From Zerene cesonia (lineage: Eukaryota; Arthropoda; Insecta; Lepidoptera; Pieridae), in assembly GCF_012273895.1 (NCBI RefSeq), contig NC_052129.1, forward strand, positions 3,906,001-3,970,000: a stretch of DNA of 64,000 nucleotides. Direction: 5' to 3'. The position numbers and the translations under genes were made by a program. The notes beneath the pieces were generated by a model, which saw only the letters and a list, made by a program, of their open reading frames with translations, did not search any database and was not told where the DNA came from. This document shows, piece after piece, positions 63,214 through 64,000 of the stretch. The number at the start of each line of letters is the position of its first letter. Positions within the stretch are counted from its first letter, which is position 1.

Positions 63214-64000
63214 CACAAAACAAGACGTCATCAAGTGGGGCGGGTGAAAATGTAAAAAGGGATACCGTATGGAAAAAAAGTCCCATGATGTAGGGAACAT
63301 TTAAAATATATGTGATATTAACAAAAAAAATACCTATTCATTTTGCATTGATTCTATTTACAATTTGAAAACTTTGTTATTCACTTTATGAATGGAAGTT
63401 TTTTTTGGAACAGAACGAACCAGAAAATGTAGTTCATAATTGTAATTTTAAAAAAATTATAAAAAATATATTCAAGAAATATCTTTGGTTTGTACACATA
63501 TAACTAAAATTCCAACAGATGCGTCTGCTACTGATCAAACCAACACTCTTAGAAAGAACCTAGATGCATAATGCTCGTTTCAAATGTTCCCGTCAAACTT
63601 CATTTTTTTTTGAACTACTATTTGTGATAATTTGTGTAACTGTGTGTATTCACCGCATATGTAAATAATATTTTATTATTAGCTCCAAATAATAATAGTC
63701 AGTCAGAATTAATTGTATGCACAGAAAAAATAATACAAATCGGGCAAGAGAACAATAAAGTTGATATTTGAATTTTAAGCACGACATCACTGTTATTCAA
63801 GACACACATTCACAAGTCCATGCTAAAATGAGATAGCTTTATGTATTTTATATGGAATAAAAGAGACAAAAGAACGTATGAAATGAATAACTTGTCAATG
63901 TGTGAAACAGGCATTCATGTACGTAAAAGCTGTACTTTTATGGAACTTTCAAGATTTTTCTGGAATGTAAAAAGAGATGGAAATATTGTTTACGCTTCGA
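63214..64000. other. No gene recognised upstream of Hsp70
   Basis: AT-rich sequence with no convincing ORF, repeat or further heat shock element with three perfect units. Confidence 0.5.

Overview
This window is animal nuclear DNA, very probably from a butterfly or moth. The genes are split by long AT-rich introns with GT..AG borders. The intergenic DNA is AT-rich and full of short dispersed repeats whose consensus features (a C-rich head, an 'upstream of AATTTCATTGCAAT' core and a tail ending in a TTTATAATATTAGTAGGAT-like motif) are typical of Lepidoptera. There is no sign of bacterial operons, CRISPR arrays or plasmid functions. Two runs of exactly 1000 N are assembly gaps, and both sit inside repeat-like sequence.

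Layout. 1-11,572: no gene seen; repeats, a likely mariner-type element interrupted by the first gap, a perfect 33-bp palindrome, and probably the unrecognised 5' non-coding part of the next gene. 11,573-18,456 (+): a complete seven-exon G protein beta subunit gene (340 aa, Gbeta13F/GNB1 type). 18,457-25,637: its 3' UTR and repeat-bearing intergenic DNA. 25,638-33,994 (+): a five-exon gene for a 315-aa protein that I could not name firmly; its basic and C-terminal motifs suggest a muscle or cytoskeletal protein. 33,995-45,465: an 11-kb gene-poor stretch of SINE-like repeats, a (TA)50 microsatellite, and a possible distant 5' non-coding exon. 45,466-51,992 (+) and 59,150-52,267 (-): two convergent paralogous sugar-porter (Tret1-like, MFS) genes of 498 and 503 aa, whose stop codons are only 274 bp apart and whose poly(A) signals nearly overlap. 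62,970-61,066 (-): an intronless 634-aa heat-inducible-type Hsp70 with a TATA box, an initiator at the right spacing and a canonical heat shock element. 63,214-64,000: nothing recognised.

The genes do not form a pathway. The transporter pair is a local inverted duplication that keeps two intron positions and differs by one. I did not find a convincing undescribed biological system. The most useful observations are the transposon-terminus pair around the first gap, the near-perfect 63-bp inverted repeat inside one transporter intron with a half copy in the sister gene's intron, the overlapping 3' ends of the two transporters, and tandem in-frame splice donors in the unnamed gene.
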